This document shows, one piece after another, positions 1-10,167 of a stretch of DNA of 64,000 nucleotides. Source of the DNA: Amycolatopsis nivea (GTDB taxonomy: Bacteria; Actinomycetota; Actinomycetes; Mycobacteriales; Pseudonocardiaceae). Within the stretch, counting starts at the first letter, position 1. The number at the start of each line of letters is the position of its first letter. Where the stretch lies: assembly GCF_004522235.1 (NCBI RefSeq), contig NZ_SDLT01000002.1, forward strand, positions 124,001 to 188,000. Direction: 5' to 3'. The position numbers and the translations under genes are program-made. The notes under the pieces were generated by a model, which searched no databases, was not told the origin of the DNA, and saw nothing but the letters and a program-made list of their open reading frames with translations.

Positions 1-135
1 CGGTACGCGTCCTCGGCCGGAACGCTTCCGTACAACTGGGGCTACTACACCGTGTGGCAATACACCTCGAGCCCGCTGGACCAGGACACGTTCAACGGCG
101 CCTACGACCGGCTGCAGGCACTCGCCAACGGCTGA
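1..135 (+). CDS. GH25-type muramidase (lysozyme), C-terminal fragment
   Basis: The window opens inside a gene; only the last 44 residues are present. They include YYTVWQYTSS and then LDQDTFNG, the closing beta-strand and helix typical of glycoside hydrolase family 25 muramidases, in which a WQY strand is followed by a 'D.N.F.G' segment. GH25 enzymes cleave the beta-1,4 bond between N-acetylmuramic acid and N-acetylglucosamine in peptidoglycan and are usually secreted. The signal peptide and the catalytic DxE are outside the window, so activity cannot be judged. The family call rests on the tail alone. Confidence 0.7.
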   Translation, partial: RYASSAGTLPYNWGYYTVWQYTSSPLDQDTFNGAYDRLQALANG

Positions 136-324
136 CCTGAGGGCGCGCACGGACGCGGCTCCCGGTTCTCCCCTCCTCCTGCCGGGCGGGGCGGCCGGGA
201 GCCGCTTTTGTGCGAGCTTTGCCCGCCTTGCACAATGCAGACCTGGGGCGGAGACGGAACCGCCTGGGCCGGCGGGGCGTCAGACCGCGGCGCGAGTCGG
301 TGCAGCAGGAAGGCGGAACCGGAC

Positions 325-1164
325 ATGACTTACCCACCGCAGCCCGGACAGGGCGGGGACCCCTACGGCCAGGGCTGGCAGCAGCCCGGCTCGGGCGGGG
401 TGCCGCAGCAGCCGGGGTGGGACCCCAACCAGGCCCAGCAGCCGGGCGGATACCCGAACCCCCAGCAGCAGCAGCCCGCCTGGGATCCGAACGCCCAGCA
501 GCAGCAGGGTTGGGACCCGAACGCTCAGCAGCAGTACCCGGGGTACCAGCAGCAGCCGTACGGCGGCACCCAGCAGTTCCCGCAGCAGGGCTGGGACCAG
601 GGGCAATACCCGGGCGGACCGGGCGGCGAGCCGCCGAAGAACAACAAGACCGGCCTGTGGATCGGCATCGCCGTCGCGGTCGTCGTGGTGGTCGCGCTCG
701 GCATCACCGGGTTCGTCGCGCCGGGGTTCTTCCTCAGCAAGGACGACAAGGGCACCACGCAGGCGCAGCCGCCCGCCCCGGCCCCGTCGCAGTCGTCGGA
801 GGCTCCGCTGCCGAGCGACTCGTCGTCGCCGTCCACGGATTCGAGCGACGACCCCGATTCGGGCGGCGCGTCGGGCGAGGCGAAGCAGGTCATCGACGAC
901 TTCCTCGCGAAGCTCAACGCCAAGGACGCGGCGGGCGCGACCGCGATGGCCTGCCAGGGCACCGAGAGCATGTCGAAGCGCAGCATCGACGAGACCACCA
1001 GCGGCGACCCGCAGCTCACGCTGAGCAAGGTCACCCCGGGCAGCGCCACGACGAGCGCCCGGATCACGGGCAAGCTGTCGGGCAAGGACGCCAGCGGCAC
1101 GATGGTCATCATGAACCGCAGCGGCGGCTACTGCGTGGGGCTGTACCTGATCCTCGCGTTCTGA
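325..1164 (+). CDS. Pro/Gln/Gly-rich single-pass membrane protein, unknown function
   Basis: 279 residues from ATG 325; AGGAAGG about 12 bases upstream supports this start rather than the longer open frame. Residues 1-105 are low complexity (PPQPGQG, QQQQP and WDPNAQQQ repeats) and presumably cytoplasmic. One transmembrane helix spans about 110-134 and ends in FVAPGFF. A Ser/Pro/Asp linker follows, then a C-terminal domain of about 100 residues with a cysteine in AMACQG and another in YCVGLY near the end. This is a common actinobacterial architecture, with a small extracytoplasmic DUF4878/NTF2-like domain tethered to the membrane; the domain name is inference. The gene at 11647 looks like a damaged paralogue. 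A GTG gene follows after 4 bases, so the two are probably co-transcribed. Confidence 0.8.
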   Translation: MTYPPQPGQGGDPYGQGWQQPGSGGVPQQPGWDPNQAQQPGGYPNPQQQQPAWDPNAQQQQGWDPNAQQQYPGYQQQPYGGTQQFPQQGWDQGQYPGGPGGEPPKNNKTGLWIGIAVAVVVVVALGITGFVAPGFFLSKDDKGTTQAQPPAPAPSQSSEAPLPSDSSSPSTDSSDDPDSGGASGEAKQVIDDFLAKLNAKDAAGATAMACQGTESMSKRSIDETTSGDPQLTLSKVTPGSATTSARITGKLSGKDASGTMVIMNRSGGYCVGLYLILAF

Positions 1165-1168
1165 CCCG

Positions 1169-2104
1169 GTGCGCTCGCCGCTGCTGTGGACGTTGATCGC
1201 GTCCGTGGCACTGCTGTGCGGGGTCGGCGGCTGGTTGCTCGCCGACCCCGCGACAAGCCGTAGTGAAGCGTTGAAAACGGCCGGTCTCGCCGGTGGCGCG
1301 GTCGTGGCGCTGTACGCATTGTGGCTCAACGATCGCCGCCGCCGCGTCGAGGAGGCGCGGCAGGTGATCGAGCAGCAGCGGCACGACGTCGACCGCGAGC
1401 GGATCTCCGACGAGCGGTTCGCCAAGTCGGTCGAATTGCTGGGCCACGAGGCCGATCAGGTGCGGGTCGGCGCGTTGCACGCGCTGGCCGGGCTGGCGCG
1501 GACGCGGCCGGAGTATCGGCAGACCGTGCTGGACGTGCTGTGTTCTTATCTGCGGCGGCCGTTCATGCACGGCCGTTACGAGGGCGCGGAAGGCACCGCC
1601 GAAGAGGAACGCGAGCTGCAGGTGCGGCTCACCGCGCAACGGCTGATCCGGGATCTGCTGCCACCGTCCGATGTGGACGGACCGGGTCCGGACCTCGATC
1701 TGACCGGCGCGGTGCTGGAGTATTTCGACCTTTCCCGCCGTCGAATCGGCGGCCTGCTGTTGCGGCACGCTTCGCTGTACAGCAGCACGAACCTCAGCGG
1801 CTCTGTCTTCACCGGGCAGGCTTATTTCACCGCCGCAGGTACGGGCCCTGGCCGCCTGGTGGGCGTTTTCCGTTGCCGCAACGCGACTTTTCTCGACCGG
1901 GCCTGGTTCTCCGGTACCGAATTCTCGGAACGGGCCAATTTCTCGCACACCACGTTCGCCGGTCCGACCACCTTCAAGGGCGCGACCTTCGCGAAGGAAG
2001 TCCTTTTCGACGGGACAGCGTTCTCCGGTCCGGTGGAGGCAGCGCTGCCGGACGGCTGGAAGCTGGATCCGCAGAATGGCGGCTATGTCGCGGTGCCGAT
2101 CTGA
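1169..2104 (+). CDS. Membrane-anchored pentapeptide-repeat protein
   Basis: 311 residues from GTG 1169, four bases after the preceding stop. Two hydrophobic helices occupy about 1-50 (LLWTLIASVALL and GLAGGAVVALYALWL), followed by a charged helical segment with RRRVEEARQVIEQQRHDVDRE. The C-terminal part (about 170-295) has degenerate five-residue repeats such as NLSGSVF, ANFSHTTF and ATFAKEVLF, the A(D/N)LXX right-handed quadrilateral helix family. The layout TM-TM-coiled coil-pentapeptide recurs in actinobacteria as uncharacterised membrane proteins. No enzymatic motif is visible; a scaffold role is inferred. Confidence 0.85.
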   Translation: MRSPLLWTLIASVALLCGVGGWLLADPATSRSEALKTAGLAGGAVVALYALWLNDRRRRVEEARQVIEQQRHDVDRERISDERFAKSVELLGHEADQVRVGALHALAGLARTRPEYRQTVLDVLCSYLRRPFMHGRYEGAEGTAEEERELQVRLTAQRLIRDLLPPSDVDGPGPDLDLTGAVLEYFDLSRRRIGGLLLRHASLYSSTNLSGSVFTGQAYFTAAGTGPGRLVGVFRCRNATFLDRAWFSGTEFSERANFSHTTFAGPTTFKGATFAKEVLFDGTAFSGPVEAALPDGWKLDPQNGGYVAVPI

Positions 2105-2120
2105 GTAGCATCAAGAAACC

Positions 2121-2782
2121 GTGGACGTCTACGAAGCGGTGCGTTCCCGGCGGTCGGTCCGCGGCTTCCTCGGCAAGCCAGTACCCGGCGAAGTCCTGAC
2201 CCGAGTCCTCGCCACGGCCTTGCGCGCCCCTTCTGGGGAAATCTGCAGCCGTGGCGGGTTTACGTCTTGACCGGCGCGAAGCTGGCCGAGCTGAAATACC
2301 TGGTCGGGCAGCGCATCGCGGACGGCGACACCGGCGATCCGCCCCAGGTGCTGCCCTATCCGCAAGTGTTGCCCGAGCAGTACGCGCGGCGGATCGAGGA
2401 GCTGGGCGCGCTGCGCTACGGCGCGGTCGGGGTCGCGCGGGAGGATTACGCGGGCCGGGAGCGGGTCCGGGTCCGGAATTGGGACTGCTTCGGTGCTCCG
2501 GTCGCGCTTTTCTGCTACTTGAACGAGCAGATGCTTCCGCCGCAATGGCTGGACGCGGGGATGTTCCTGCAGACCGTGATGCTGCTGCTGCGCAAGGAAG
2601 GGCTCGACAGCTGCGCGCAGATCGCGTGGGGCCGGTACCACCGGAGCGTCACGGAGATCGCGGAGCCGCCGCCCGGATATGTCCTCGGCTGCGGCATGTC
2701 GATCGGGTACGCGGATCCCGATGAGCCCCGGCCGGCGATTCCCCGGGCAGAGCTGGCGGAGGTGGTCACCTTCCGCTCGTGA
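2121..2782 (+). pseudogene. Nitroreductase family protein, disrupted by a 1-base frameshift
   Basis: Reading from GTG 2121 gives VDVYEAVRSRRSVRGF and then LATALRAPSG, the classic FMN-binding N-terminus of nitroreductases. At the GGGG run 2235-2238 the frame is lost and a stop follows at 2268. One base on, the reading resumes exactly as expected (NLQPWRVYVLTGAKLAELK) and continues to the TGA at 2780-2782, ending AEVVTFRS. Adding one G to the run restores the family motif APSGGNLQPW. The rest is full length, with a normal C-terminal GCGMSIGYAD segment. It is either a recent inactivation or a homopolymer sequencing error. These enzymes reduce nitro groups or quinones with NAD(P)H. Confidence 0.85.
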
Positions 2783-2815
2783 GTGCCGGCGCCGGTCCGC
2801 GCCGGCACTCACGAG
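2776..2815. terminator. Bidirectional hairpin terminator, perfect 16-bp stem
   Basis: Left arm 2776-2791 and right arm 2800-2815 are exact reverse complements (16 bp, beginning CTCGTGAGTGCC) around an 8-base loop. The hairpin overlaps the stop of the nitroreductase and sits 4 bases from the purL stop on the other strand, so it can end both convergent transcripts. Confidence 0.75.
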
Positions 2816-2818
2816 GGC

Positions 2819-5125
2819 TCAGTCGAACAGCGCCGGCAGGGTCTTCTCCCAGGTCTCGCGCAGTTCCTCAAGGGAGAACTCGGTGACGCCCTGGATCTCC
2901 AGCGTCCCGGAATCCGGGTCGACGACGCCGGTCTTGCGCCACGGCAGACCGCGCGCGGTGCACATTTCGGTGAACCGCAGCTCTTCCGTGCGCGGGACCG
3001 CCACCAGCACGCGACCGGACGACTCGGAGAACAGCTGCACGAACGGGTCCTGGTCGCGGTCGAGGAACACCCGGGCCCCGCACTGTCCAATGAGGACAGT
3101 CTCGGTGAGCGCCTGTGCCAGACCGCCGTCGGCGAGGTCGTGCGCGGCGGAGATCATGCCGTCGCGCGAACCGGCGACCAGGACGTCGGCCAGCAGCTTC
3201 TCGCGGGCCAGGTCCACGCGGGGCGGGACGCCGCCGAGGTGCCCGTGCAGTTCGCGGGCCCAGGCCGAACCGTCCAGCTCGTCGTGGGTGTCGCCGAGCA
3301 GCAGCAGCGTCTCGCCTGCTTCCGCGCCGATGCCGGTGGGGATGCGGCGGGTGACGTCGTCGATCACGCCGAGCACCGCGATCACCGGGGTCGGCAGGAT
3401 CGCCGTGTCGCCGGTCTGGTTGAAGAAGCTGACGTTGCCGCCGGTGACCGGGATGCCCAGCTCGACGCACGCGTCGGCGAGACCGTGCACGGCCTGCTCG
3501 AACTGCCACATCACGCCCGGGTCGGTCGGGGCGCCGAAGTTGAGGCAGTCGGACACCGCGACCGGGGTCGCGCCGCCGGTGGCGACGTTCCGGTACGCCT
3601 CGGCCAGCGCGAGCTGCGCGCCGCGGTACGGGTCGAGGTAGACGAACTTCGCGTTGCAGTCGGTGGCCACCGAGACGCCGCGGTTGCTCTCCTCGTCGAT
3701 CCGGATCATGCCGGAGTCGGACGGCTGGGACAGCACCGAATTGCCGCGCACGTAGCGGTCGTACTGCGCGGTCACCCATTCCTTCGACGCCTGGTTCGGC
3801 GACGCGATGAGCTTCAGGAAGTCCGCGCGCAGTTCCTCGGGCGTCGACGGACGCGGGAGCTTCGCGGAGGTGTCGGCGATGAGGCCGTCCTGGAACGCCG
3901 GGCGCTCGATCGGGCGGTCGTACACCGGGCCCTGGTGCGCGACGGTGTGCGCGGGCACGTCGACCACGATCTCGTCGTTCCAGGTGATGACGAGGTGCTC
4001 GCCGTCGGTGACCTCGCCGATGTCGGTGGCGATGACGTCCCACTTGGCGCAGACCGCCATGAACGCCTCGACGTTCTCCGGCGCGACGACCGCGCACATG
4101 CGCTCCTGCGATTCGCTGGAGAGCACCTCGGCGGGCGTCATCCCGGTGGCGCGCAACGGAACCCGGTCGAGGTAGATGTGCATGCCGCCGTCACCGGCCG
4201 CGGCCAGCTCGGACGTCGCGCACGACAGCCCGGCCCCGCCGAGGTCCTGGATGCCGACGACCAGCTTCTCGCGGAACAGGTCGAGACAGCACTCGATGAG
4301 CACCTTCTCGGTGAACGGGTCGCCAACCTGCACGCTGGGCAGCTTCCGCCGGCCGGACGCGGATTCGTCGCCGGAGAAGGTGTCGCTGGCGAGCACGGAC
4401 ACGCCGCCGATGCCGTCGAGACCGGTGCGCGCGCCGAACAGGATGATCTTGTTGCCCGAACCGGAGGCGAACGCCAGGTGCAGGTCCTCGGTGCGCATCG
4501 CCCCGACGCACAGCGCGTTGACCAGCGGGTTCCCCGCGTAGGAGGGGTCGAAGACCAGCTCGCCGCCGATGTTCGGCAGGCCGAGGCAGTTGCCGTAGCC
4601 GCCGACGCCCGCGACCACGCCGGGGAGCACGCGCTTGGTGTCCGGCGCGTCGGCCGGGCCGAAGCGCAGCGCGTCCTGCACCGCGAGCGGCCGCGCGCCC
4701 ATCGCCATGATGTCGCGCACGATGCCGCCGACGCCGGTGGCCGCGCCCTGGTACGGCTCCACATAGGACGGATGGTTGTGGCTTTCCACCTTGAAGGTGA
4801 CCGCCCAGCCGTCGCCGATGTCGACCACGCCCGCGTTCTCGCCGATGCCGGCCAGCATCTTGGCCTTCATCTCGTCGGTGGCGGTTTCGCCGAAGTAGCG
4901 CAGATGCTTCTTCGAGGACTTGTAGGAGCAGTGCTCGCTCCACATCACCGAGTACATCGCGAGCTCGGCGTCGGTGGGCCGGCGGCCGAGGATTTCCCGG
5001 ATCCGCGCGTACTCGTCTTCGGCGAGGCCGAGTTCGACGTACGGCTGGCTCGTTTCCGGGGTCGCCGCGGCCACTGCGGTGGTGTCAACTGTGCTGGTCA
5101 CGGTATCCGTGTCAGGGTTCGCCAC
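2819..5125 (-). CDS. purL: Phosphoribosylformylglycinamidine synthase subunit PurL
   Basis: 768 residues, the usual size of the small (three-subunit) PurL. It catalyses the ATP-dependent conversion of FGAR to FGAM, using ammonia delivered from glutamine by PurQ with PurS. Visible motifs are [10 protein letters not shown] near the N-terminus, the nucleotide-site segment [32 protein letters not shown] in mid-protein and the repeated AIRS-like domain with [14 protein letters not shown] 5125 is chosen because family proteins begin shortly before the [12 protein letters not shown] segment; upstream sequence in the same frame is not protein-like. The gene is monocistronic, divergent from the ABC exporter, and ends against a strong terminator. 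purQ and purS lie 5.5 kb away on the same strand. Confidence 0.97.
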   Translation of the reverse strand: MANPDTDTVTSTVDTTAVAAATPETSQPYVELGLAEDEYARIREILGRRPTDAELAMYSVMWSEHCSYKSSKKHLRYFGETATDEMKAKMLAGIGENAGVVDIGDGWAVTFKVESHNHPSYVEPYQGAATGVGGIVRDIMAMGARPLAVQDALRFGPADAPDTKRVLPGVVAGVGGYGNCLGLPNIGGELVFDPSYAGNPLVNALCVGAMRTEDLHLAFASGSGNKIILFGARTGLDGIGGVSVLASDTFSGDESASGRRKLPSVQVGDPFTEKVLIECCLDLFREKLVVGIQDLGGAGLSCATSELAAAGDGGMHIYLDRVPLRATGMTPAEVLSSESQERMCAVVAPENVEAFMAVCAKWDVIATDIGEVTDGEHLVITWNDEIVVDVPAHTVAHQGPVYDRPIERPAFQDGLIADTSAKLPRPSTPEELRADFLKLIASPNQASKEWVTAQYDRYVRGNSVLSQPSDSGMIRIDEESNRGVSVATDCNAKFVYLDPYRGAQLALAEAYRNVATGGATPVAVSDCLNFGAPTDPGVMWQFEQAVHGLADACVELGIPVTGGNVSFFNQTGDTAILPTPVIAVLGVIDDVTRRIPTGIGAEAGETLLLLGDTHDELDGSAWARELHGHLGGVPPRVDLAREKLLADVLVAGSRDGMISAAHDLADGGLAQALTETVLIGQCGARVFLDRDQDPFVQLFSESSGRVLVAVPRTEELRFTEMCTARGLPWRKTGVVDPDSGTLEIQGVTEFSLEELRETWEKTLPALFD

Positions 5126-5228
5126 GGCCTTAAGACTACGTGTCGGCCGGGTCACACCCACAGCCGCCCGGCCTGCTCGCGCGGGGCATAAATGAGTCGC
5201 GCCGGAGCCTCCCGGCGGCTTAGCGTCA

Positions 5229-6869
5229 ATGATCGTGCTTTCCGCCACGTACCGCTTCCCCGACATCCGGCTCCCGGAACGTCCGACGCCGGTCCGGTAT
5301 CTGCTGGCGGTCCTGCGCGCACGGCCGGGGCTCGTCCTCGCCGCGATCGTCACCGGGGCCGGCTGGTCGCTGCCGAGCGCCCTGCTGCCGCTGGTGATCG
5401 GCCGGGGCGTCGGGGCGATCGCCGACGGCGACTCGTCCGCGCTGTGGCGCTGGGCGCTGCTCGCGGGCGTGCTCGGCGTGACGCAGGCGCTGCTCGGCAC
5501 CGGGCTGCACTTCGCGTCGTACGGCATGTGGATCCACGGGGCGGGCTCCACCCAGCGCCTGGTCACCGACCACACGACCCGGCTCGGCGCGTCCCTGCGC
5601 GACGCCACCACCACCGGCAACGTCGTCGCGGTCACGTCGTCGGACATGAACTGGGTCGGCAACGCGTTCGAGGTCATCGGCCGCACGTTCGGTTCGATCG
5701 TGGCGTTCGTGGTCATCGGGATCGCGATGCTCGGCACCTCGCCGGTGCTGGGCACGGTCGCGCTGGTCGGCGTCCCGCTCGCGGTGCTCGGCATCGGTCC
5801 GCTGCTCGCGCCGCTGCAGAAGCGGAAAACCGCGCAGCGGGAGAACCTGAGCGAGGTGAACGCACTCGGCGCGGACATCGTGTCCGGGCTGCGGATCCTG
5901 CGCGGTGTTGGCGGCGAACGGCGATTCCTCGCCCGGTTCCGCGACGCGAGCCAGCTGGTGCGGCGCTCCGGCGTCGAGGTCGGGCGCAGCGAATCCTGGC
6001 TGGCGGGCGCGGAGGTCTTGCTGCCGGGGCTGGTCACGGTGGCGATCACCTGGCTGGGCGCACGGCTCGCGCTCGACGGCACGATCAGCGTCGGCGAACT
6101 GGTGGCGTTCTACGGCCTTTCGGCGTTCCTGGTGGTGCCGGTCGCCACGGCGACCGAACAGGTCAGCTCGCTCAGCTCGGGTCTGGTCGCGGCGCGCAAG
6201 GTGTGCGGGTTGCTGGCCCTGCGGCCGAAGCTCGCCGAGCCGGTGTCGCCGCTGCCGCTGCCGGACGGTCCGCTGGAGCTGGTGGACACCGCCAGCGGCA
6301 TCCGGATCGCGCCGGGCAAGCTGACCGTCGTCGATCTTGGTGCCGAGGCGGAGGCGATCGCCGCGCGGATGAGCCGGTTCGCCGACGCGGACGAGGGCGA
6401 ACAGGTGCTGGTCGGCGGAGTGCCCGCGGATCGCGTCGCGCTCGCCGAACTGCGCAGGCGCGTGGTGTACGCGCACAACCAGGACCTGTGGTTTTCCGGG
6501 GTGCTGCGCGATCAGCTGACTCCGGAGCACCCGCGCGGGGTCGACATCTTCGCGGCGCTGCACGCGGCGGACGCCGAGGACATCATCGAGGCCTTGCCGC
6601 GCGGCGTCGACGAGCTGATCGGCGAACGCGGCCGCGAGGTGTCCGGCGGGCAACGACAGCGGCTGAGCCTGGCCCGCGCGCTGGCGATCGACCCCGACGT
6701 GCTGCTGCTCGACGAGCCGACGTCGGCGGTCGACGCGCACACCGAAGCCCGGATCACCCAGCGCGCCAAGGAATTGCGGACCGGCAGGACCACGGTGGTG
6801 TTCAGCCAGAGTCCACTGTGGAGGAACGTGGCCGACGAGGTCGTGCACGGAAAGGCAGTGACGGTATGA
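5229..6869 (+). CDS. ABC exporter half-transporter, degenerate ATP site (subunit 1)
   Basis: 546 residues: a six-helix type IV exporter membrane domain (about 20-310), then a nucleotide-binding domain. The ABC signature VSGGQ (471-475) and Walker B LLLDEPTS are intact. Where Walker A should be (about 363-375) the sequence reads [13 protein letters not shown], with no GxxGxGKS, and the switch histidine is replaced (VFSQSPL). It therefore cannot bind ATP normally by itself. The next gene, overlapping by ATGA, encodes the complementary half with intact Walker A but no signature. Together they should form a heterodimer with one working ATP site. Substrate unknown; such pairs export lipids, peptides or drugs. 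Divergent from purL. Confidence 0.92.
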   Translation: MIVLSATYRFPDIRLPERPTPVRYLLAVLRARPGLVLAAIVTGAGWSLPSALLPLVIGRGVGAIADGDSSALWRWALLAGVLGVTQALLGTGLHFASYGMWIHGAGSTQRLVTDHTTRLGASLRDATTTGNVVAVTSSDMNWVGNAFEVIGRTFGSIVAFVVIGIAMLGTSPVLGTVALVGVPLAVLGIGPLLAPLQKRKTAQRENLSEVNALGADIVSGLRILRGVGGERRFLARFRDASQLVRRSGVEVGRSESWLAGAEVLLPGLVTVAITWLGARLALDGTISVGELVAFYGLSAFLVVPVATATEQVSSLSSGLVAARKVCGLLALRPKLAEPVSPLPLPDGPLELVDTASGIRIAPGKLTVVDLGAEAEAIAARMSRFADADEGEQVLVGGVPADRVALAELRRRVVYAHNQDLWFSGVLRDQLTPEHPRGVDIFAALHAADAEDIIEALPRGVDELIGERGREVSGGQRQRLSLARALAIDPDVLLLDEPTSAVDAHTEARITQRAKELRTGRTTVVFSQSPLWRNVADEVVHGKAVTV

Positions 6870-8608
6870 CGACGCGGCTCCCGCTGGCGTCGAAACGCGA
6901 AGTGCGGCGCTGGGCGAAACGCGTAGCGGTCGAGCACCGGCGCGAGTTTTCCGTGATGCTCGGGCTGTTCTGCCTGGCCACCGTGGTCGGGCTGGCCGGG
7001 CCGCAACTGCTCGGCAGGCTCGTGGACGGCGTGGTCGAGCACGGCACGACGCTGCGGGTCGACCTGCTGGCCGTGGCGTTCGTGGCGGTGCTCGTGCTGC
7101 AGGCGTGGGCGAGGAAGGCGGCGCGGCTGCGCGGCCGGATGTTCGGCGAACGGGTGCTCGCGCAGACCCGCGAACGGTTCGTCACGAACGCGCTCGGCCT
7201 GCCGCTGAGCACCGTCGAGGCGGCCGGCACCGGCGACCTGCTCAGCCGGGCGACCAGCGACATCAACCGGCTGGACGTCGCGGTGCGGTTCGCCGCGCCG
7301 GAAATCCTGATCGCCGCGGTGACGGTGCTGTTCACCACCATCGCGATGATCGTGACGTCGCCGCTGCTCGCGCTGGCCCTGCTGGTGGCGATTCCGATCC
7401 TGGTGCCGGTGAACATCTGGTACCAGCGGAAGATCCCGAGCGCGTTCGCGTGGATGCTCGACCGCTGGGGCGACCTGCAGTCGACCACCCACGAGACCGT
7501 GGAGGGCGCGCGGACCTCGGAGGCGCTCAGCCTCACCGAACGGCGGGTCCGCGCCGGGTACCACGCACTCGACCAGGCGACGCTCGGCGAACGCCGGATG
7601 CGGGCGCTGCAGATGCGCTGGCTGCCGTCGCTCGAGATCAGCTACGTGCTGCCGATCGCGGCGCTCCTGCTGCTGGGCTTGTTCGCCTACAGCCAGGGCT
7701 GGGCCGGGCTCGGCACGATCACGACGATGCTGGCGTACGCGCAGGCGATGACCGCGCCGCTCAGCGAGGCGCTGTTCTGGCTGGAGGACTTGCAGGTCGC
7801 GATAGCCGCGACGCGCCGGATCATCGGCGTGCAGCCGGCCGAATCGGCGGACAAGATCACCGACGTGCCGCGCGGACGCGACATCGAGGTGCGCGACGTC
7901 CGGTTCGGCTACACCTCAGACCGCGAGGTGCTGCACGGCATCAGCCTGAGCGTGCCGCGAGGGGAACGGCTGGCGATCGTCGGACCGTCCGGTGCGGGCA
8001 AGTCGACGCTGGGCAGGCTGCTGGCCGGGATCTCGGCCCCGACGGCGGGTTCGATCCGGGTCGGCGGCACCGAGGTGTCGACGCTCGCGGACGACGTGCT
8101 GCGCGGCGAGGTGCTGCTGCTGACGCAGGAACACCACACGTTTTCCGGGACGCTGCGGGAAAACCTGGCCCTGCCTGCCCGGCGCGGCGGCGGGGACTGG
8201 ACCGACGAGGAACTGCTGGACGCGCTCGCGTCCGCCGGCGCCGCGGAGTGGGCGGCCGGACTGCCGGACGGGCTGGACACCAAGCTCGGCTCGGGCGCGT
8301 ACGCGGTTCCGGCCGGTCTCGCGCAGCAACTGGCGCTGGCCAGGGTCGTCCTGGCCGACCCGCACACGCTGGTGCTGGACGAGGCGACGTCGCTGCTGGA
8401 CACCGGTTCGGCGCGCGAGCTGGAACGGTCGCTGAACGCGGTGCTCGAAGGCCGCACGGTGATCGCGATCGCGCACCGGCTGCACACGGCCACGGCGGCG
8501 GACCGGGTCGCGGTGGTCGAGGGCGGCACCATCACCGAACTCGGCCCGCACCAGGACCTGATCGCGGCGGGCGGCCCGTACTCGCGACTGGTCGCGGCGG
8601 CGAGCTGA
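6866..8608 (+). CDS. ABC exporter half-transporter, catalytic ATP site (subunit 2)
   Basis: 580 residues; ATG 6866 overlaps the TGA of subunit 1, indicating translational coupling. The exporter membrane domain covers about 30-330. The nucleotide-binding domain has Walker A GPSGAGKS (373-380), Q-loop LLLTQEH, Walker [10 protein letters not shown] and switch histidine IAIAHRL. The signature loop is lost, reading AVPAGLAQQ (480-488) in place of LSGGQ. Pairing this Walker A/B/His set with the VSGGQ of subunit 1 gives exactly one complete composite site. Substrate not inferable. Confidence 0.92.
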   Translation: MTTRLPLASKREVRRWAKRVAVEHRREFSVMLGLFCLATVVGLAGPQLLGRLVDGVVEHGTTLRVDLLAVAFVAVLVLQAWARKAARLRGRMFGERVLAQTRERFVTNALGLPLSTVEAAGTGDLLSRATSDINRLDVAVRFAAPEILIAAVTVLFTTIAMIVTSPLLALALLVAIPILVPVNIWYQRKIPSAFAWMLDRWGDLQSTTHETVEGARTSEALSLTERRVRAGYHALDQATLGERRMRALQMRWLPSLEISYVLPIAALLLLGLFAYSQGWAGLGTITTMLAYAQAMTAPLSEALFWLEDLQVAIAATRRIIGVQPAESADKITDVPRGRDIEVRDVRFGYTSDREVLHGISLSVPRGERLAIVGPSGAGKSTLGRLLAGISAPTAGSIRVGGTEVSTLADDVLRGEVLLLTQEHHTFSGTLRENLALPARRGGGDWTDEELLDALASAGAAEWAAGLPDGLDTKLGSGAYAVPAGLAQQLALARVVLADPHTLVLDEATSLLDTGSARELERSLNAVLEGRTVIAIAHRLHTATAADRVAVVEGGTITELGPHQDLIAAGGPYSRLVAAAS

Positions 8609-8658
8609 AGGGCGATTCCCGGTCGACAAATCCGAAGCGGTGAAAACCGTGGCGGAAC

Positions 8659-8683
8659 TTTGGGGGAATCAGATTTCCCCAAA
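8659..8683. promoter_or_regulatory. Imperfect inverted repeat upstream of the PQQ-propeller gene
   Basis: GGGGAA (8663-8668) and TTCCCC (8675-8680) face each other across six bases, with TTT and AAA flanks outside. It may be an operator, or a weak terminator for the ABC exporter genes ending 51 bases upstream. It stands out as A/T-flanked in GC-rich surroundings. Confidence 0.35.
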
Positions 8684-8687
8684 TACA

Positions 8688-8716
8688 CTACCCGCATCTA
8701 AGGGGGGAGCGGGTAG
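8688..8716 (+). promoter_or_regulatory. Hairpin presenting the ribosome-binding site of the next gene
   Basis: CTACCCGC (8688-8695) pairs perfectly with GCGGGTAG (8709-8716). The 13-base loop contains the purine-rich Shine-Dalgarno AAGGGGGGAG, and the last stem base is the first base of the GTG start codon at 8716. The geometry suggests that initiation of this gene depends on RNA folding. Confidence 0.45.
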
Positions 8717-10065
8717 TGACTGACAAAAAGGGTGGCCGGTGGGCCGTCCTCGGAATCTCGGCATTTCTGGCAGCTGTGGTGATCGCGGCGATCGCGGTAC
8801 CGCTCGCGCTCAACAGCGGCACGGTGTCCGGTCACGCGATCGCGGTGTCCCAGCCAGGTCCGTGGCAGCTGGGATCGGACCGGGTCCCGCCGTACGACAA
8901 CGGCATCGATTCCTGGGTCGTGGGCGACGATCTGGTGCTGGTGAACGACACCTATGCGGTCGCGTACGCACGGAGCGACGGAAAGGAACGTTGGCGGATC
9001 CCCTCCCCCGCCGGCCATTTCTGCGGGGCGAGCACCTCTGTCGTCGACAATCACATCGCCGTCGGTTATGGGGATCTCTGTTCGAGCGCGGCTGTACTGG
9101 ATGTCAACGCGGGAAAGCTGCTGTGGCAGCGAGCGATGCCCATCACCTCGTCGGGGAGCCCGTCGCAGGCGAAACTCGACGAGCACGCAGTGCTGGAGAT
9201 CGTCGGCGGTTCGGTCGTGGTCGTGCACTACCAGCAACTGCTCGGGCTGGACGCGGCCACCGGCGCCGTCCGCTGGTCCGAGGTCACGCCACCGACCGAC
9301 GAGAAGGTGTACTCGAACTGCATCCCGTCGGACGGGCTGCCGCGGAGCGCGGACTTCGTGCTGCTGTCCCACTGCAGCGCCAAGGACGCCGGCGACAGCT
9401 TGTACGTCGCCGTTGCCGTCGATCCCGCGACCGGGAAAACCAAGCAGCACAACGAGTTCGTGAAGAGCAAGTCCTACCTCACGATGGCGTGGGTGAGCGC
9501 GTCGCCGCTGGTCGCCTACGTCAGCGACGCATCGAAAGGGATGTACGCAACTCTCGACGACTCGCTCGAACCGGTTTCCACCATCGATGCCGGAGACGCG
9601 TTGAACGGCTTCATGGGCGACGACGGATTCGGCTACAGCCTGAGCGGGGCCTCCAATGGCACGTCACATCGACGTTCGCGAGCACTCGTCACGGGCACCA
9701 CGATGATCGCGCTGACCAGCCCGCAGAAGCCCAACCGCCTCGCCGCGTTCGACCTCCGCACCGGCGCCAAACGCTGGGAAGTCCCGGCACCCGGCGGCGG
9801 CATTGTCGCGGCGCCGCTCGCGGTGGACAACGGGCAGGTGATCGCCGCGGTCTCCGCCGGCCAGGACGGTCCTGAGCAGCACATCGTCAAGTTCTCCCTG
9901 GACACCGGAGCTGTGACACCCGTGCGCACGGTCTCGCTCACGGGTCCCGGCAATCGCAGCTTGGCACCGTGGTTCTGCCGCTTGTTCTGGGCAGACGGGG
10001 TCGTTTACGGAGTCCGCGCGATCTACACCGCACAGTCCACGGCACTGGTCTTCCGGCTCGGCTGA
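8716..10065 (+). CDS. PQQ-like beta-propeller protein, membrane anchored
   Basis: 449 residues from GTG 8716, preceded by a strong purine-rich ribosome site. An N-terminal signal anchor lies at about 10-35 (AVLGISAFLAAVVIAAIAVPLAL). The rest shows repeated blades with the 'A.D..TG...W' pattern of PQQ-binding-like propellers: YARSDGKERWRI, LDVNAGKLLWQ, LDAATGAVRWSE, FDLRTGAKRWEV. Several cysteines are present in the exported part. Related proteins (BamB-like or quinoprotein-like) usually bind no cofactor and act as interaction platforms. No catalytic residues can be identified, so function is unknown. Confidence 0.85.
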   Translation: MTDKKGGRWAVLGISAFLAAVVIAAIAVPLALNSGTVSGHAIAVSQPGPWQLGSDRVPPYDNGIDSWVVGDDLVLVNDTYAVAYARSDGKERWRIPSPAGHFCGASTSVVDNHIAVGYGDLCSSAAVLDVNAGKLLWQRAMPITSSGSPSQAKLDEHAVLEIVGGSVVVVHYQQLLGLDAATGAVRWSEVTPPTDEKVYSNCIPSDGLPRSADFVLLSHCSAKDAGDSLYVAVAVDPATGKTKQHNEFVKSKSYLTMAWVSASPLVAYVSDASKGMYATLDDSLEPVSTIDAGDALNGFMGDDGFGYSLSGASNGTSHRRSRALVTGTTMIALTSPQKPNRLAAFDLRTGAKRWEVPAPGGGIVAAPLAVDNGQVIAAVSAGQDGPEQHIVKFSLDTGAVTPVRTVSLTGPGNRSLAPWFCRLFWADGVVYGVRAIYTAQSTALVFRLG

Positions 10066-10167
10066 GCACGGCCGTCCCGGCCCGAGCCCCGAGACCGGAA
10101 TGTCCGCCGGGCGTCCGGCGTTGGCCTCAAGCGGATCCTGATCTTCCTAGCCTGGGGGTGACGCCGG

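Noticed and set aside
2819..6082. Very long minus-strand frame extending purL upstream to 1087 residues
   Set aside because: The first 300 or so residues are antisense to the ABC exporter and have no PurL character; the family N-terminus begins at the GTG at 5125.
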